DNA from: Elusimicrobiota bacterium
GTDB taxonomy: Bacteria; Elusimicrobiota; Elusimicrobia; UBA1565
Length of the DNA stretch: 64,000 bases
NCBI GenBank assembly: GCA_003450735.1
Contig: DMEZ01000072.1
Coordinates: 22,075-86,074, forward strand
Direction: 5' to 3'
Below are positions 7,477 to 16,500 of the stretch, in pieces. Below the pieces are notes generated by a model. It saw only the letters and a program-made list of their open reading frames with translations. It was not told the DNA's origin and did not search any database. Position 1 is the stretch's first letter. Every line of letters begins with the position of its first letter. The position numbers were made by a program, and so were the translations under genes.

Positions 7477-8673
7477 TTATTTCGCGCCGACCAGCTTGCC
7501 CGCGTCCACGACCCCGGCGCCCTGCTGCTCCGCCGTGAGGTCCTTGACCGGGACGGCCGCCTTCTTGAGGGCCGCCATCACCCCGTCGTAGCCCTTCGCG
7601 CCCTTGGCGACGGCCAGGGCCGCGAGGCCGGCCATGTGCGGGGTGGCCATCGAGGTGCCGTCGTACCAGTCGTACTTGCCGCCGGGAACGCTCGATTTCA
7701 CGTTGACGCCCGGGGCGATGAAGTCCACTTCCTTGCCGCGGCTGGAGAAGTCCGCGATCTTGTCGCTGGGGTCGAGCGCCGCGATGGCGATGGTGTCGTC
7801 GTAGGCCGCCGGGTAGTTCACCGAACCGCCGTCGTTGCCGGCCGCCGCCATGACCACGACCCCGCGGGCCTTCGCGTAGGCGACCGCGAGGCGCATGAGG
7901 GTGCTGCCCATGGGCGCGCCGAGGGAGAGATTCGCCACCTGCATGCCGTTGTTGCCGCACCAGACCAGGCCCTTGATGATGGAGAACAAAGAGCCGCCGC
8001 CCTCCGCGTCGAGGACCTTCACCGCGTAGAGCCGGGCCTTCGGCGCCACGCCGACGACGCCCTGGCCGTCCTTGACCGCGGCGATGGTGCCCGAGACGTG
8101 CGTGCCGTGGCTGTTGTCGTCCATCGGAGGCTTGTTCTTATCGACGTAGTTGACGCCGCCCGCGCACTGGCCCTTGAGGTCGGGGTGCGCGCAGTCGATG
8201 CCGGTGTCCACGACCGCGACCTTCACGCCTTCGCCCTGCGTCACCGTCCACGCCTTCTCGGCGTTGACGCGCGCGATGCCCCAGGGCACCTCGCCGTTCG
8301 AGGCGTCCTTCTTCTCGAACTTCTTGAGCTGGGCCATCGTCTCGTGCAGGGTCGGGAGCGGGACCTGCTGGAGGCTCGGGACGGAGCCCTTGATCCAGTT
8401 GGTATAGAAGTCCCTTTCCGCCAGGAGGATGCTCGGGTCGGACATCAGTCGGAAGGAGGAGGGGGCGTACTTGCCGGACGGGGCCTCGGCCAGCACCGCG
8501 TTGAAGGCGCCGAGGTCCTCGACCTGCTTCAGGGAGAACCGCTCCAGCACGCCCTGACGGGACTCGCCCTCGAGGCCGTCCGCGAACACGATGATGAGGC
8601 GCTTGTCTTCGGCGGCTTGTGCGGCGACGCTCAGTCCGAGGATCGCGGCGGCCAGCGTCAGAAGGTGTTTCAT
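7477..8673 (-). CDS. Secreted subtilisin-like serine protease (S8)
   Basis: 398 residues. The signal peptide is about 1-20 (MKHLLTLAAAILGLSVAAQA), followed by an inhibitor-I9-like propeptide (about 24-125) and the S8 catalytic domain. The triad is visible: Asp156 (VAVVDTGID), His189 (NSHGTHVSGT) and Ser341 (GTSMATPHMAG). The oxyanion Asn280 is also present (AAAGND). The protease should act outside the cytoplasm after autoprocessing. It is monocistronic, with a good terminator downstream and an AGGGGGAAG element before the ATG. It neighbours other secreted hydrolases, which suggests a degradative secretome, but each has its own transcript. Confidence 0.95.
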   Translation of the reverse strand: MKHLLTLAAAILGLSVAAQAAEDKRLIIVFADGLEGESRQGVLERFSLKQVEDLGAFNAVLAEAPSGKYAPSSFRLMSDPSILLAERDFYTNWIKGSVPSLQQVPLPTLHETMAQLKKFEKKDASNGEVPWGIARVNAEKAWTVTQGEGVKVAVVDTGIDCAHPDLKGQCAGGVNYVDKNKPPMDDNSHGTHVSGTIAAVKDGQGVVGVAPKARLYAVKVLDAEGGGSLFSIIKGLVWCGNNGMQVANLSLGAPMGSTLMRLAVAYAKARGVVVMAAAGNDGGSVNYPAAYDDTIAIAALDPSDKIADFSSRGKEVDFIAPGVNVKSSVPGGKYDWYDGTSMATPHMAGLAALAVAKGAKGYDGVMAALKKAAVPVKDLTAEQQGAGVVDAGKLVGAK

Positions 8674-8790
8674 GGCTTCCCCCTAGTCCTACTCCGTCTG
8701 GGCCTCTCCGGCACGATATTCTGTCCGAAAGGCCCAGGGTCCGCATGAGGCGGGAGGCCCTCCGTCTTTTAGGCCTGGAGGCCCAGATTG

Positions 8791-9636
8791 TTAGGGGAAC
8801 GAGACCCGCGTGCCCATCAGCCAGGCGGCGTTCCAGCCCGGCCCGTCGAGCACGTCCTGGCTCTCGCGGGTGAGGAACAGCTCGAAGCGGTCAAGGGCGA
8901 CCCCCACCCCGAGCTTGAGGCCCAGGCCCGAGGGGGCGAAGCGGCGCCGGCGCTCGTCGGTCAGGGCGTCGGCCGCGCCCGAGAGCCTCAAACGGCCGCT
9001 CAGCAGCCGGTACTCGAACTCGCCTGCGTAGCGCAGGAAGGCGAGGCCCGTCCCATCCGCGCGCGTCGGCATCGTGTTGTTGTGGAAGAACCAGCCCAAG
9101 GTCAGCGCTCCGCGCCAGGGGCGGCTCTCCCCGGTCTTGGTCTTCGCCGGGCCGCGCTGGGGCTTCTCCCCCTTGCTTCCCAGGGCCAAAGACAGCCGCG
9201 CGTCCCAAGCCCGCCAGCCGGGGCCGCCCTGATCGAGCGGCAGAGCCTCTTCGCGGTCCACCTGGAAGCGCCAGGCCTCGTCGATGAATGCCGCCCCCAG
9301 CAGGTAGTCCATGCGGCTCATGCGGAAGGTCTGCCCCAGGGACTGGTCCGAGAGGGCCATCCCGTCGGCGAGCAGGCCCGCCCGGCCGCCGAAGGATTCC
9401 GCCAGGGAAAGCCCGACGAGGTTGCCGGCGCGGCCGCTGCCATCCGGCCGCGAGCCGAAGGGCTCGTCGCGGTTGCGCACGAAGCGCATGTAGCGCAGGT
9501 CGCCGGCCTGCTGGCGGTCGCCCTCGTCCGCGGAGGGGAAGGGCCCGTGCCCGAGGAGGGCCCGGTAGGCGCCTCCGGCCCAGGCCGCCGGCGCGGCCGC
9601 GCAGAGAGCGAGGAGGACGGCAAGGCGCATCAACAT
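8791..9636 (-). CDS. Putative outer-membrane beta-barrel protein, unknown family
   Basis: 281 residues from ATG 9636 (a second ATG two codons on is equally possible). The signal peptide is MLMRLAVLLALCAAAPAAWA. The mature part has alternating polar/hydrophobic strands, aromatic girdle residues (GALTLGWFF, AFLRYAGEFEYRL, DRFELFLTRES) and a C-terminal Phe-Pro (MGTRVSFP), close to the terminal aromatic typical of barrel proteins. About 12 strands can be guessed. I do not recognise a named family. It is divergent from the metalloprotease gene with about 160 bases between the starts. A transporter, lipid-processing enzyme or structural porin are all possible. Confidence 0.6.
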   Translation of the reverse strand: MLMRLAVLLALCAAAPAAWAGGAYRALLGHGPFPSADEGDRQQAGDLRYMRFVRNRDEPFGSRPDGSGRAGNLVGLSLAESFGGRAGLLADGMALSDQSLGQTFRMSRMDYLLGAAFIDEAWRFQVDREEALPLDQGGPGWRAWDARLSLALGSKGEKPQRGPAKTKTGESRPWRGALTLGWFFHNNTMPTRADGTGLAFLRYAGEFEYRLLSGRLRLSGAADALTDERRRRFAPSGLGLKLGVGVALDRFELFLTRESQDVLDGPGWNAAWLMGTRVSFP

Positions 9637-9670
9637 AGGGGGACCTTCAGGGAAAGGATTGTACATAAGA

Positions 9671-9692
9671 CGGCCCAGCGATTGCTGGGCCG
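9671..9692. promoter_or_regulatory. Perfect palindromic hairpin in a divergent promoter region
   Basis: CGGCCCAGC-GATT-GCTGGGCCG, a 9-bp perfect stem, lies between the divergent barrel and metalloprotease genes. It has no T-tract, so it is not an obvious terminator. It sits just upstream of a TACAAT element (minus strand, 9658-9663) 21 bases before the barrel gene ATG, the position expected of an operator. Confidence 0.4.
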
Positions 9693-9795
9693 AATAACTC
9701 CGGGCGCGGGTGCCCAAGGGCTCAAGGAGTCCCGGCTCGTTTGGGTTAGACTTGCATCAGTGAAGCCACCCATCGTCCTCCCGGAGAGTGTCCCC

Positions 9796-12432
9796 ATGAT
9801 GAGATCGCATCTCGCCGTCCTGCTCTGCTTCGCCCTTTTGGCCGGACAGACGCAGGGAGCGGCCGCCCAGGTCGTCTCCGGCCGCGTCCATGCGGCCCCC
9901 GTCGTGAGCGGAGCGGCTGGCGCCGCGGTGCGGCCCGTCAACCTGACCTCGGGCCTGAACATCACCGGCTCCCAGCTCACGCCGCTCGCCGGCGTGCTCC
10001 CCAACGCCGGCGTTTTGCCGACCGTCTCGGCCCTGCCCTCCGTGCAGGCTCAGGCCCAGGTCCTGCAGGCCCAGCCGGCCGCGGCCGCTGTCCCCGCCGC
10101 CGCCGCGAGCCCCATCCAGGTCCTCCCGGCCTCCCAGCAGATCGCGCCCAAGGCGGCCCCCTCCGCCGCAAGTGAAGCTCCGGGGGCCGCGGTTCAAGCC
10201 GTCCACCCAGCCGCGGCGCAGACCGACGAGGCGCAGGCCGTCCAGGCCGAGACGAAGGGCCGCGGCCTCCTCGCGGCCCTGATGCGCGCCCTGCGCGGCG
10301 AGAAGACGGCCGAGCTCTTCCAGGGCGGCCGCCGCGGGCAGGGCTTCGTCCCCACCGCCGAGCCCACCGAGGTCGACGGCGTCCAGCTCGACCCGAAGCC
10401 GACCCTGCCGCAGGCCTCCACGGCCCTCAGCCGCGCGAGCCTCCCCGGCCGCCGGCAGTCCCTCCTGAGCCGCCTCTTCGGCCGCAGCCAGGCCGAGAGC
10501 ATCGACCTCCCGGGCGCCCCGCAGGACGTCGCGGGCATCGAGGCCGCCCTGCGCAAGTTCGTCTCGGAGAACCCCGCCCAGTTCGGCGGCATCTCCGTCG
10601 ATTCCTTATATACGGTCATGGCGAAGAAGGTCGCCGGCAAGGCCGGCCTCGCGGACGTCGTCTACGTCAGCTTCCGCCAGCAGCACAACGCGGTGCCCAT
10701 CGAGGGCTCCGACCTCACCTTCACCGTGAAGCTCTTCAACGGCCGGACGACGATCGTGCACACGGCCGCGCAGCTCTACCAGGACGTGACGGTGGACACC
10801 GACGGCAAGCTCAGCGAGACGGATGTCCTCGCCAAGGCCGCCTCGCGCCTCGGCAACCTCCCCAACGCCGCCGAAGACCTCCTCGACCTCGGCTCCAAGA
10901 TCATGCACCTGGGCGGCCAGTGGCGCGCGGTTTCGCTGCGCATGTCCAAGGCCCTCTCGCTCGTGGTCGCGGTGGATTTGAACACGGGCGAAGCCTTCGC
11001 CTGGGACCCGCGCATGCACGTCGAGACCGAGCCCGCCAAGCAGGCCCCGGTGGACCTCCCCGGGACCGCGGTCGGCCGCGGCGTCGCCGACGGCCCGATG
11101 AAGGAGGGCGTCGAGCCCGACGTCCTGCCCCTCGGGCACGTCGAGATCAAGACGGACGACGGCAAGACGTACTACGCGGATGCGGAAGGCAAGTTCACCG
11201 TCCAGGGCGAGGGCGACAAGCCCGTGACCCTGAGCGTCCGCCTCAACGGGAAGTTCGCCCGCGTCAACGACCGCTCCGGCCAGGCCCTCGTCGTGACGGT
11301 GGTCGCCAAGCCCGGCGAGGAACTGCGCGTGGTCTTCAACCCGGCCGGCGCCGCGGAGACCGCGCTGGCGCAGGTGAACGCCTACGCCCACGTCACGCGC
11401 ATCCACGACTGGCTGCTCGAGCAGGGCATCGACCTCGAGGCCTTCAAGCGGCCCCTGCCCATCGTCACGAACATCGACGACGAGTGCAACGCGTACTACA
11501 CCCCCTACAACCCCAGCCTCAACTTCTTCAAGTCGAGCGAGCGCTGCGCGAACTCGTCCTACAACGACGTCATCTACCATGAATACGGCCACTACGTGGA
11601 CGACAAGGCCCACGGCGGCATCCCGAACGGGGGCTTGAGCGAAGGCTGGGGCGACATCTTCTCGATGCTGCTCACCAAACAGCCGGTCCTCGGGCGCGGC
11701 TTCCTCAAGGGCCAGGCCCAGGACTACATCCGCCACGGCGAGAACACCTACCAGTACCACAGCAGCGACGAGGTCCACGACCAGGGCCAGGCCTGGGGCG
11801 GCTTCGGCTGGAAGCTGCGCAAAGCCCTCGTCGCCTCTCTCGGCGAGGCCGAGGGCGCGGCCCTCGCGAGCGCCCTTGTCGTCCCGGTGATGCTCGCCAG
11901 CGTGCGCGACATCCCCAAGGCCATCGAGGCCGTGCTCATGCGCGACGTGGACCAGGACGGCGAGACCCCGCACTTCAAGGAGATCGCGGCCGCGGCCAAG
12001 GCCCACGGCATCACGGTCAAGAAGCCGAAGCCCGGCCTCTCGGAGCCCCTCGTCACCGTGGACGGAGACGGTCCCATGGGCCAGATGGTGCGCGCCATCG
12101 CCCGGACGGCGAGGGCCCTCGCCAACGTCTCCCGGACGCAGGTGCGGGCGGTCTCGACCGCCGCGTCGGCCAAGGGGATGACGCTCGCGGCCGCGCCCGC
12201 GAAGGAGATCCCCGCGGACGCCCAGGTGAAGGCGAAGGTGCCCTTCACGGCCGGCGCGCTCATCCGCGGCCAGGTCCGCCGCGAGATCCAGCGCTTCTGC
12301 GACTACCACGGCCTCCAGTACGAGCTCAAGGAGTACAAGGGCCTGCTCGAGTCGGACTTCCTCCTCACGGTGGAAGGCCCCTACTCGACGCTCAAGCAGC
12401 TGACCGACTGGCTGCAGTCGCTGGCCAATTAG
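9796..12432 (+). CDS. Secreted zinc metalloprotease (HEXXH, thermolysin/fungalysin-like)
   Basis: 878 residues from ATG 9796, with a GGAGAG element 8 bases upstream. The signal peptide is about 1-25. Residues 25-240 are Ala/Pro/Val-rich low complexity. An FTP/PepSY-like propeptide region (about 255-400) and a carboxypeptidase-regulatory-like beta domain (about 440-515) follow. The catalytic domain has His595-Glu596-Tyr-Gly-His599 and, 17 residues on, Glu616 in SEGWGD, the third zinc ligand pattern of gluzincins such as M4/M36. The C-terminal 130 residues are an added alpha/beta domain. Members of these clans are extracellular endopeptidases released by propeptide removal. The family assignment within the clan is uncertain because the sequence between the zinc motifs is unusually short. 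Confidence 0.85.
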   Translation: MMRSHLAVLLCFALLAGQTQGAAAQVVSGRVHAAPVVSGAAGAAVRPVNLTSGLNITGSQLTPLAGVLPNAGVLPTVSALPSVQAQAQVLQAQPAAAAVPAAAASPIQVLPASQQIAPKAAPSAASEAPGAAVQAVHPAAAQTDEAQAVQAETKGRGLLAALMRALRGEKTAELFQGGRRGQGFVPTAEPTEVDGVQLDPKPTLPQASTALSRASLPGRRQSLLSRLFGRSQAESIDLPGAPQDVAGIEAALRKFVSENPAQFGGISVDSLYTVMAKKVAGKAGLADVVYVSFRQQHNAVPIEGSDLTFTVKLFNGRTTIVHTAAQLYQDVTVDTDGKLSETDVLAKAASRLGNLPNAAEDLLDLGSKIMHLGGQWRAVSLRMSKALSLVVAVDLNTGEAFAWDPRMHVETEPAKQAPVDLPGTAVGRGVADGPMKEGVEPDVLPLGHVEIKTDDGKTYYADAEGKFTVQGEGDKPVTLSVRLNGKFARVNDRSGQALVVTVVAKPGEELRVVFNPAGAAETALAQVNAYAHVTRIHDWLLEQGIDLEAFKRPLPIVTNIDDECNAYYTPYNPSLNFFKSSERCANSSYNDVIYHEYGHYVDDKAHGGIPNGGLSEGWGDIFSMLLTKQPVLGRGFLKGQAQDYIRHGENTYQYHSSDEVHDQGQAWGGFGWKLRKALVASLGEAEGAALASALVVPVMLASVRDIPKAIEAVLMRDVDQDGETPHFKEIAAAAKAHGITVKKPKPGLSEPLVTVDGDGPMGQMVRAIARTARALANVSRTQVRAVSTAASAKGMTLAAAPAKEIPADAQVKAKVPFTAGALIRGQVRREIQRFCDYHGLQYELKEYKGLLESDFLLTVEGPYSTLKQLTDWLQSLAN
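10155..10214 (+). repeat. 60-nt coding module shared with the phospholipase D gene (copy 2)
   Basis: Plus-strand copy of the module at 6951-7010 (minus): 51 of 60 positions identical, the first 24 without a mismatch, in the same codon frame. In both proteins it sits at the end of the low-complexity N-terminal region, just before the folded part. Confidence 0.8.
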
Positions 12433-12447
12433 GGCGGAGAAAAGCGC

Positions 12448-12479
12448 GAGGCCGGGCGGGGGTTTCCCCGCCCGGCCTC
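12448..12479. terminator. Bidirectional terminator hairpin between convergent genes
   Basis: A 14-bp perfect stem GAGGCCGGGCGGGG/CCCCGCCCGGCCTC with loop GTTT lies between the metalloprotease stop (12432, plus) and the PorV gene stop (12500, minus). On the minus strand it is followed by GCGCTTTT, a short T-tract. On the plus strand the following T content is poor, so plus-strand termination is less certain. Confidence 0.7.
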
Positions 12480-12499
12480 ATCTCTGCGCCCGCCTCCCG

Positions 12500-13534
12500 C
12501 TACGGGGCGGGGATGGTGAGGGTCGGCGAAGTCCGCTTGTCGCGCTCCCGGGGCTTCTTGGCCGCGGGCCGGCCGAGCTCCAGGCCCAGCGAGATGCGGT
12601 GGGTGATGCCGAGCGCCCCGAAGGGCAGGAACGCGTAGTCCATGCGGAAGCTCCGGGCCTTGAGCCCGATCCCGAAGGCGAAGCCGGTCAGGCCGTCCAC
12701 GTCCCCCATCGAGCGCGAGTTGAGCCCCAGCCGCCCGGCGAGGGCGTAGTCGGCGCTGGGGGGCTGGAAGGAGTACTCCCACCCCGCCGCCGCGTAGGGC
12801 GCGTTGTCCCGCGGGAAGGCCAGGTCGAGCGACGCCCCCCAGCGCTCCCCCCCCCGGTAGGACGAGCCCAGCTTGAGCTGGAGCGGAAGGTCCTCTTTTT
12901 CCCTCTCGAAGCGCATCGGCGGGCCCACGTTCACGGCCGTGAAGGCGAGGCTCAGGCGGTCGTTGAGGAGCGGCGGGCTGAGGAAGCCGAAATCGAAAGC
13001 GGCCGTCTGGGCCGAGTCCACGATCTTGGACCGGATGTACTTCAGCGAGACGCCCGCCGAGGCGCCTTCGAGGTCGATGAGGGTCGGGGTCTCGATGCCC
13101 TGCAGGCGATAGGCGTAGCCGACGCCCACGGCCAGGTCGTAGGGGCTGAAGCGCCCCATCTCGATGCCGTTGATGTCGGTCTGGGGCATGCCCCCGGCCG
13201 AGAAGTACTGAACGGAAGCGCCGACCGCGCCGGCGTTCCCAAGGCTCTGGACGAAGGCCCCGTAGTCCAGGAAGCTCGAGTCGAGGTGGAGGGCGTGCAT
13301 GAAGGCGGCCGAGCGGTACTCCACCCGGGTCATGCCCGCCAGGTTCCAGTAGAGGGCCGTCGCGTCGTCGGCGACCGCGGTGAAGGCCTCGCCCAGGCCC
13401 ACGCCGCGCGCGCCGGCGCCGATCTTGAGGAACTGGGCCGTGGTCGTGCCGCGGGCGGCGCTGCTGAACGCGGCCTGCGCCGCCGCCGGAAGGAGGCCGA
13501 GGAGCGCCGCGAGGAGGAGCCGGGTCGTTCTCAT
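12500..13534 (-). CDS. PorV/PorQ (UPF0164) family outer-membrane protein
   Basis: 344 residues, signal peptide about 1-21. Mature N-terminus TTTAQFLKIGAGARGVGLGE, then AFTAVADDATALYWNLAGM: this GAR-x-x-G-(L/M)-G-x-A-(F)-x-A-V-A-D-D-A-x-A-x-Y-W-N-x-A-G pattern is the classic signature of the PorV/PorQ and FadL-like barrel group. The rest is a 14-strand-like barrel. In Bacteroidetes PorV (LptO) shuttles type-IX-secretion cargo by binding C-terminal sorting domains at the outer membrane. Here the ATG overlaps the TGA of the giant FN3 gene (ATGA), so cargo candidate and PorV homologue are made from one mRNA. Orthology to PorV rather than to a generic UPF0164 barrel cannot be settled by eye. Confidence 0.85.
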   Translation of the reverse strand: MRTTRLLLAALLGLLPAAAQAAFSSAARGTTTAQFLKIGAGARGVGLGEAFTAVADDATALYWNLAGMTRVEYRSAAFMHALHLDSSFLDYGAFVQSLGNAGAVGASVQYFSAGGMPQTDINGIEMGRFSPYDLAVGVGYAYRLQGIETPTLIDLEGASAGVSLKYIRSKIVDSAQTAAFDFGFLSPPLLNDRLSLAFTAVNVGPPMRFEREKEDLPLQLKLGSSYRGGERWGASLDLAFPRDNAPYAAAGWEYSFQPPSADYALAGRLGLNSRSMGDVDGLTGFAFGIGLKARSFRMDYAFLPFGALGITHRISLGLELGRPAAKKPRERDKRTSPTLTIPAP

Positions 13535-16500
13535 CTCTGGACCGCCACCTTGAACGTCTTCTTATCGCCCGCGCCCTCCGCGAGCACGTAGTAGACCCCG
13601 CTGGCGACGCTCTGCCCCGCCGAGTTCGTCCCGTCCCAGGAGGCGACGCCCGCCGCGCTCGCGGTGAACTCCTTGACGAACTCCCCGACCAGGGTGAAGA
13701 TCCTGAGGCGGGAGTCGGCCGGGAGGTCCGCGAAGGTCATGAAGGTATGCCCCTGGGCGGGCCGCAGGGGGTTCGGGAAGGCCCGCACCGAGTCCACGCT
13801 GTCCGAGGGGTTGGCCTGCATGATCTGGAACAGGGAGAAGTGGTTGGTCCTGGCGAGCACCTTGCGCGCCGAGGCGTCCACCGTGGAGGGCAGGGGCGTC
13901 CAGATGCCGCTCTCGTGGTAGCGCGCGATGATGAAGCGCCGCTCGTCCTTGCCGGCGGCCTTGGCCGCCGTGTACCCGATGCTGAGGAGCACGTCCCGCG
14001 CGGGCTGGATGGCCGGCTGGATGGCGACCTGGATGCCCGAGCCCACGGCGGTCATGCCGCCGCCGGCCGAGGGGAACTGGTCGGGCGTCTGCAGGGTCAC
14101 GCTCACCTGGCCGGGGAAGGCGAAGGCCGGGATCTCCAGGCGGACCTCCCCGTCGGCCGGATAGAAGACCAGGCTCTGGGTCCGGTTCGGGTCCACCGTC
14201 TCGCCGTAGGAGGTCTGCACGAGGGTGGCCGTGGAGAGGACGGCGTCGTGGGTGGAGCCCAGCCCGTCGCCGTTGAGGGCGCGGACCGTCAGGTAGTAGG
14301 TCGCGGCGCTGAGCAACCCCGTCACGGCGCCGCTCGTGGCCGCGACCACCGCGGTCTCCGTGGCCGCGCCCGCCTTCCAGTATTCGATGCGGTAGCTCGT
14401 GCCCGCGGGGTTCGTGTTCGCGGCCCACTGCACGGTCACGGAGGTCGCGAAGACCTCGAGGAAGGCGAACCCCGTCGGAGGCGCCGCGAGCGTATAGCGC
14501 GTCAGGGCCGCCGCGGTGGAGGCGGCGGGGCCCGCGAAGGCCGCGACCTGCCGCGTGTAGGCCGTGTTGGTCGAGAGCCTCAGCTCGTCCCAGAGGACGG
14601 TCCCGGCGGCAAGGCCGCCCGAAAGCCGCCCGCCGGTCGTGGTGACGACGCGGTAGCCCTCCTCCCCCTCGATGTCGAGCCACGTCCAGGCGATGCTCGA
14701 GACGCCGAGGGCCGCGGCCGAGAAGGCGCCGGGGGTCGGCAGGGAGAGGGTCTGCGTGGAGCCCAGGACGAGCGCGGGGGTCGGTTCTCCCCCCCGGTTC
14801 ACGGCCCGGACTCGGGCGTAGTAGGTCGTCTGGGCGAGCAGCCCCGCGAGGGTCGCGGACAAAGCGCTCACCTCGACGGAGGAGGACGCCGTCGTATAGT
14901 CCGTGGAGGTGGCGAGCTCCAGCCGGTAGAGCGTGTCCGCCCGGTTGAAGCCGCCGGCCGCGGTGCCCGACGACCAGGCCACGCTCATGCTGCTGCGGAA
15001 GATCTGCGGGAAAGTCACGCCCGCCGCCGCTCCCGGGACGGCGGCGCTGGTCAGCGCGACGCCGGCCGAGGCGTGGATGGCGCTCGAGATCCACAGGGCT
15101 TCGGCCCGCAGGTAGTAGGTCGTGTCGGGGCTCAGGCCCTGGAGGGTGAGCGAGAGGGCCTGGGGGTCGTAGGCCGTCGAGGAGATCACCGTCCCCGTGA
15201 AGCCCGCGTCGGCGCAGGCGAGCGCGGAGTAGCCTTCCGCCCCGGCGCTCGTCCAGGCCAGCGTCGCGCTGCTCGCGTAGACCGCCAAGACGGACGGGGA
15301 GCCCGGCGCGGGCAGGGGCGCCGTCCAGGTCGAACCCGCCAGGAGGTCGGTCGCCTGCGAGGCCCAATTGAGCGTTCCGACGCGGAAATAATAGGTCGAG
15401 TCCCCGACCAGGCCGCGGACGGTCAGGGTGCTCAAGGAGACGCCCGCCGTGACCGAGGAGAGGACCGTCCCCGTGAAGTCCGGCGAAGTGGAGGCTTCGA
15501 GCGCGTAGCCCTCGGCCGTGCTGGAGGAGCCCGCCTGCGCCGCGGCGGGCAGGGGCGGCCAGTGGACCGTGGCGCTCGTGAAGAAGAGGGCGGCCATCAC
15601 CGGGTTGCTGATGGCGAGCGGCCGGGTCGCCGCGGGCGAGGGAGCCGCCGATGCGTAGCTCGTCGTCTGGCTCCAGAGGACGCCCAGCCGGAGGTGGTAG
15701 GTGGTGTTGGGGTCGAGGCCCGAGACGACCAGGGCTCCGAGGGAGTTCGACGGGGTCGCCGAGGATTTCACCATCCCGCTGAAGTCCGACGCGGTAGAAG
15801 CTTCCGCGACGTACCCGTCCCCGTCGATGGGCGGATAGGTGATCGCCGCGCTCGAGCGGTACATCACGGCCGCAGGTTCCTCGACCGCCGAGCCGGGGAG
15901 GGTCTTCGCGGCGCCGGCCGACACGAAATCGGGGACGCCGTTCCAGTTCACGGCGCCGACCCGGAAGTAGTAGGTGGTGCTCGGGTTGAGCCCGGAGAGC
16001 CACATCTCCTGGACCCACGGGCTCGGGGTGCGGGAGGAGGAGGCGACCGGGCTGAACGCGGCCGAGGTCGACGCCTCGAGCCAGTAGCCCTCGCAGGTCG
16101 TCGAGGAGCCCGCGCCGCCGGGGGGCCAAGGCACCCAGGAGACCGCCGCCGTGGTGACGGAGGACTGGACCACCTGGGCGTAGGTGAGGTCGCGCGCGAG
16201 CGTCGAGGTGGAGGCCGCCGCATCCGCGTAGCTGGTCGCTCCTCCGGCGAAGGCGCCGACCCGCACGAAGAAGGAGGTGTTCTCCCAGAGCCCCTCGACG
16301 CGCAGGGAGGGATGGGAGGCGTTCCAGGTCACGGAAGAGAAGACGTTCCCCTCCGTGAAGTCGTAGAACTGCGAAGCCTCCAGCACGTAGCCTTCCACCG
16401 CCGCCGTGCTGAACGAGGCCGTGATCGTGGTGGAGCCGACCTGGACGTATGCGGGCGTGCCGGGCTTGGGCGGGCCGAAAGTGAACGTCGAGCCGGCGAG

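Noticed and set aside
8674..8790. Terminator after the barrel gene
   Set aside because: The GGCCTCC/GGAGGGCC pairing has mismatches and no T-run.
8788..9795. Upstream extension of the metalloprotease frame by over 300 codons
   Set aside because: It lies antisense to the barrel gene; the signal peptide and a GGAGAG site fix the start at 9796.
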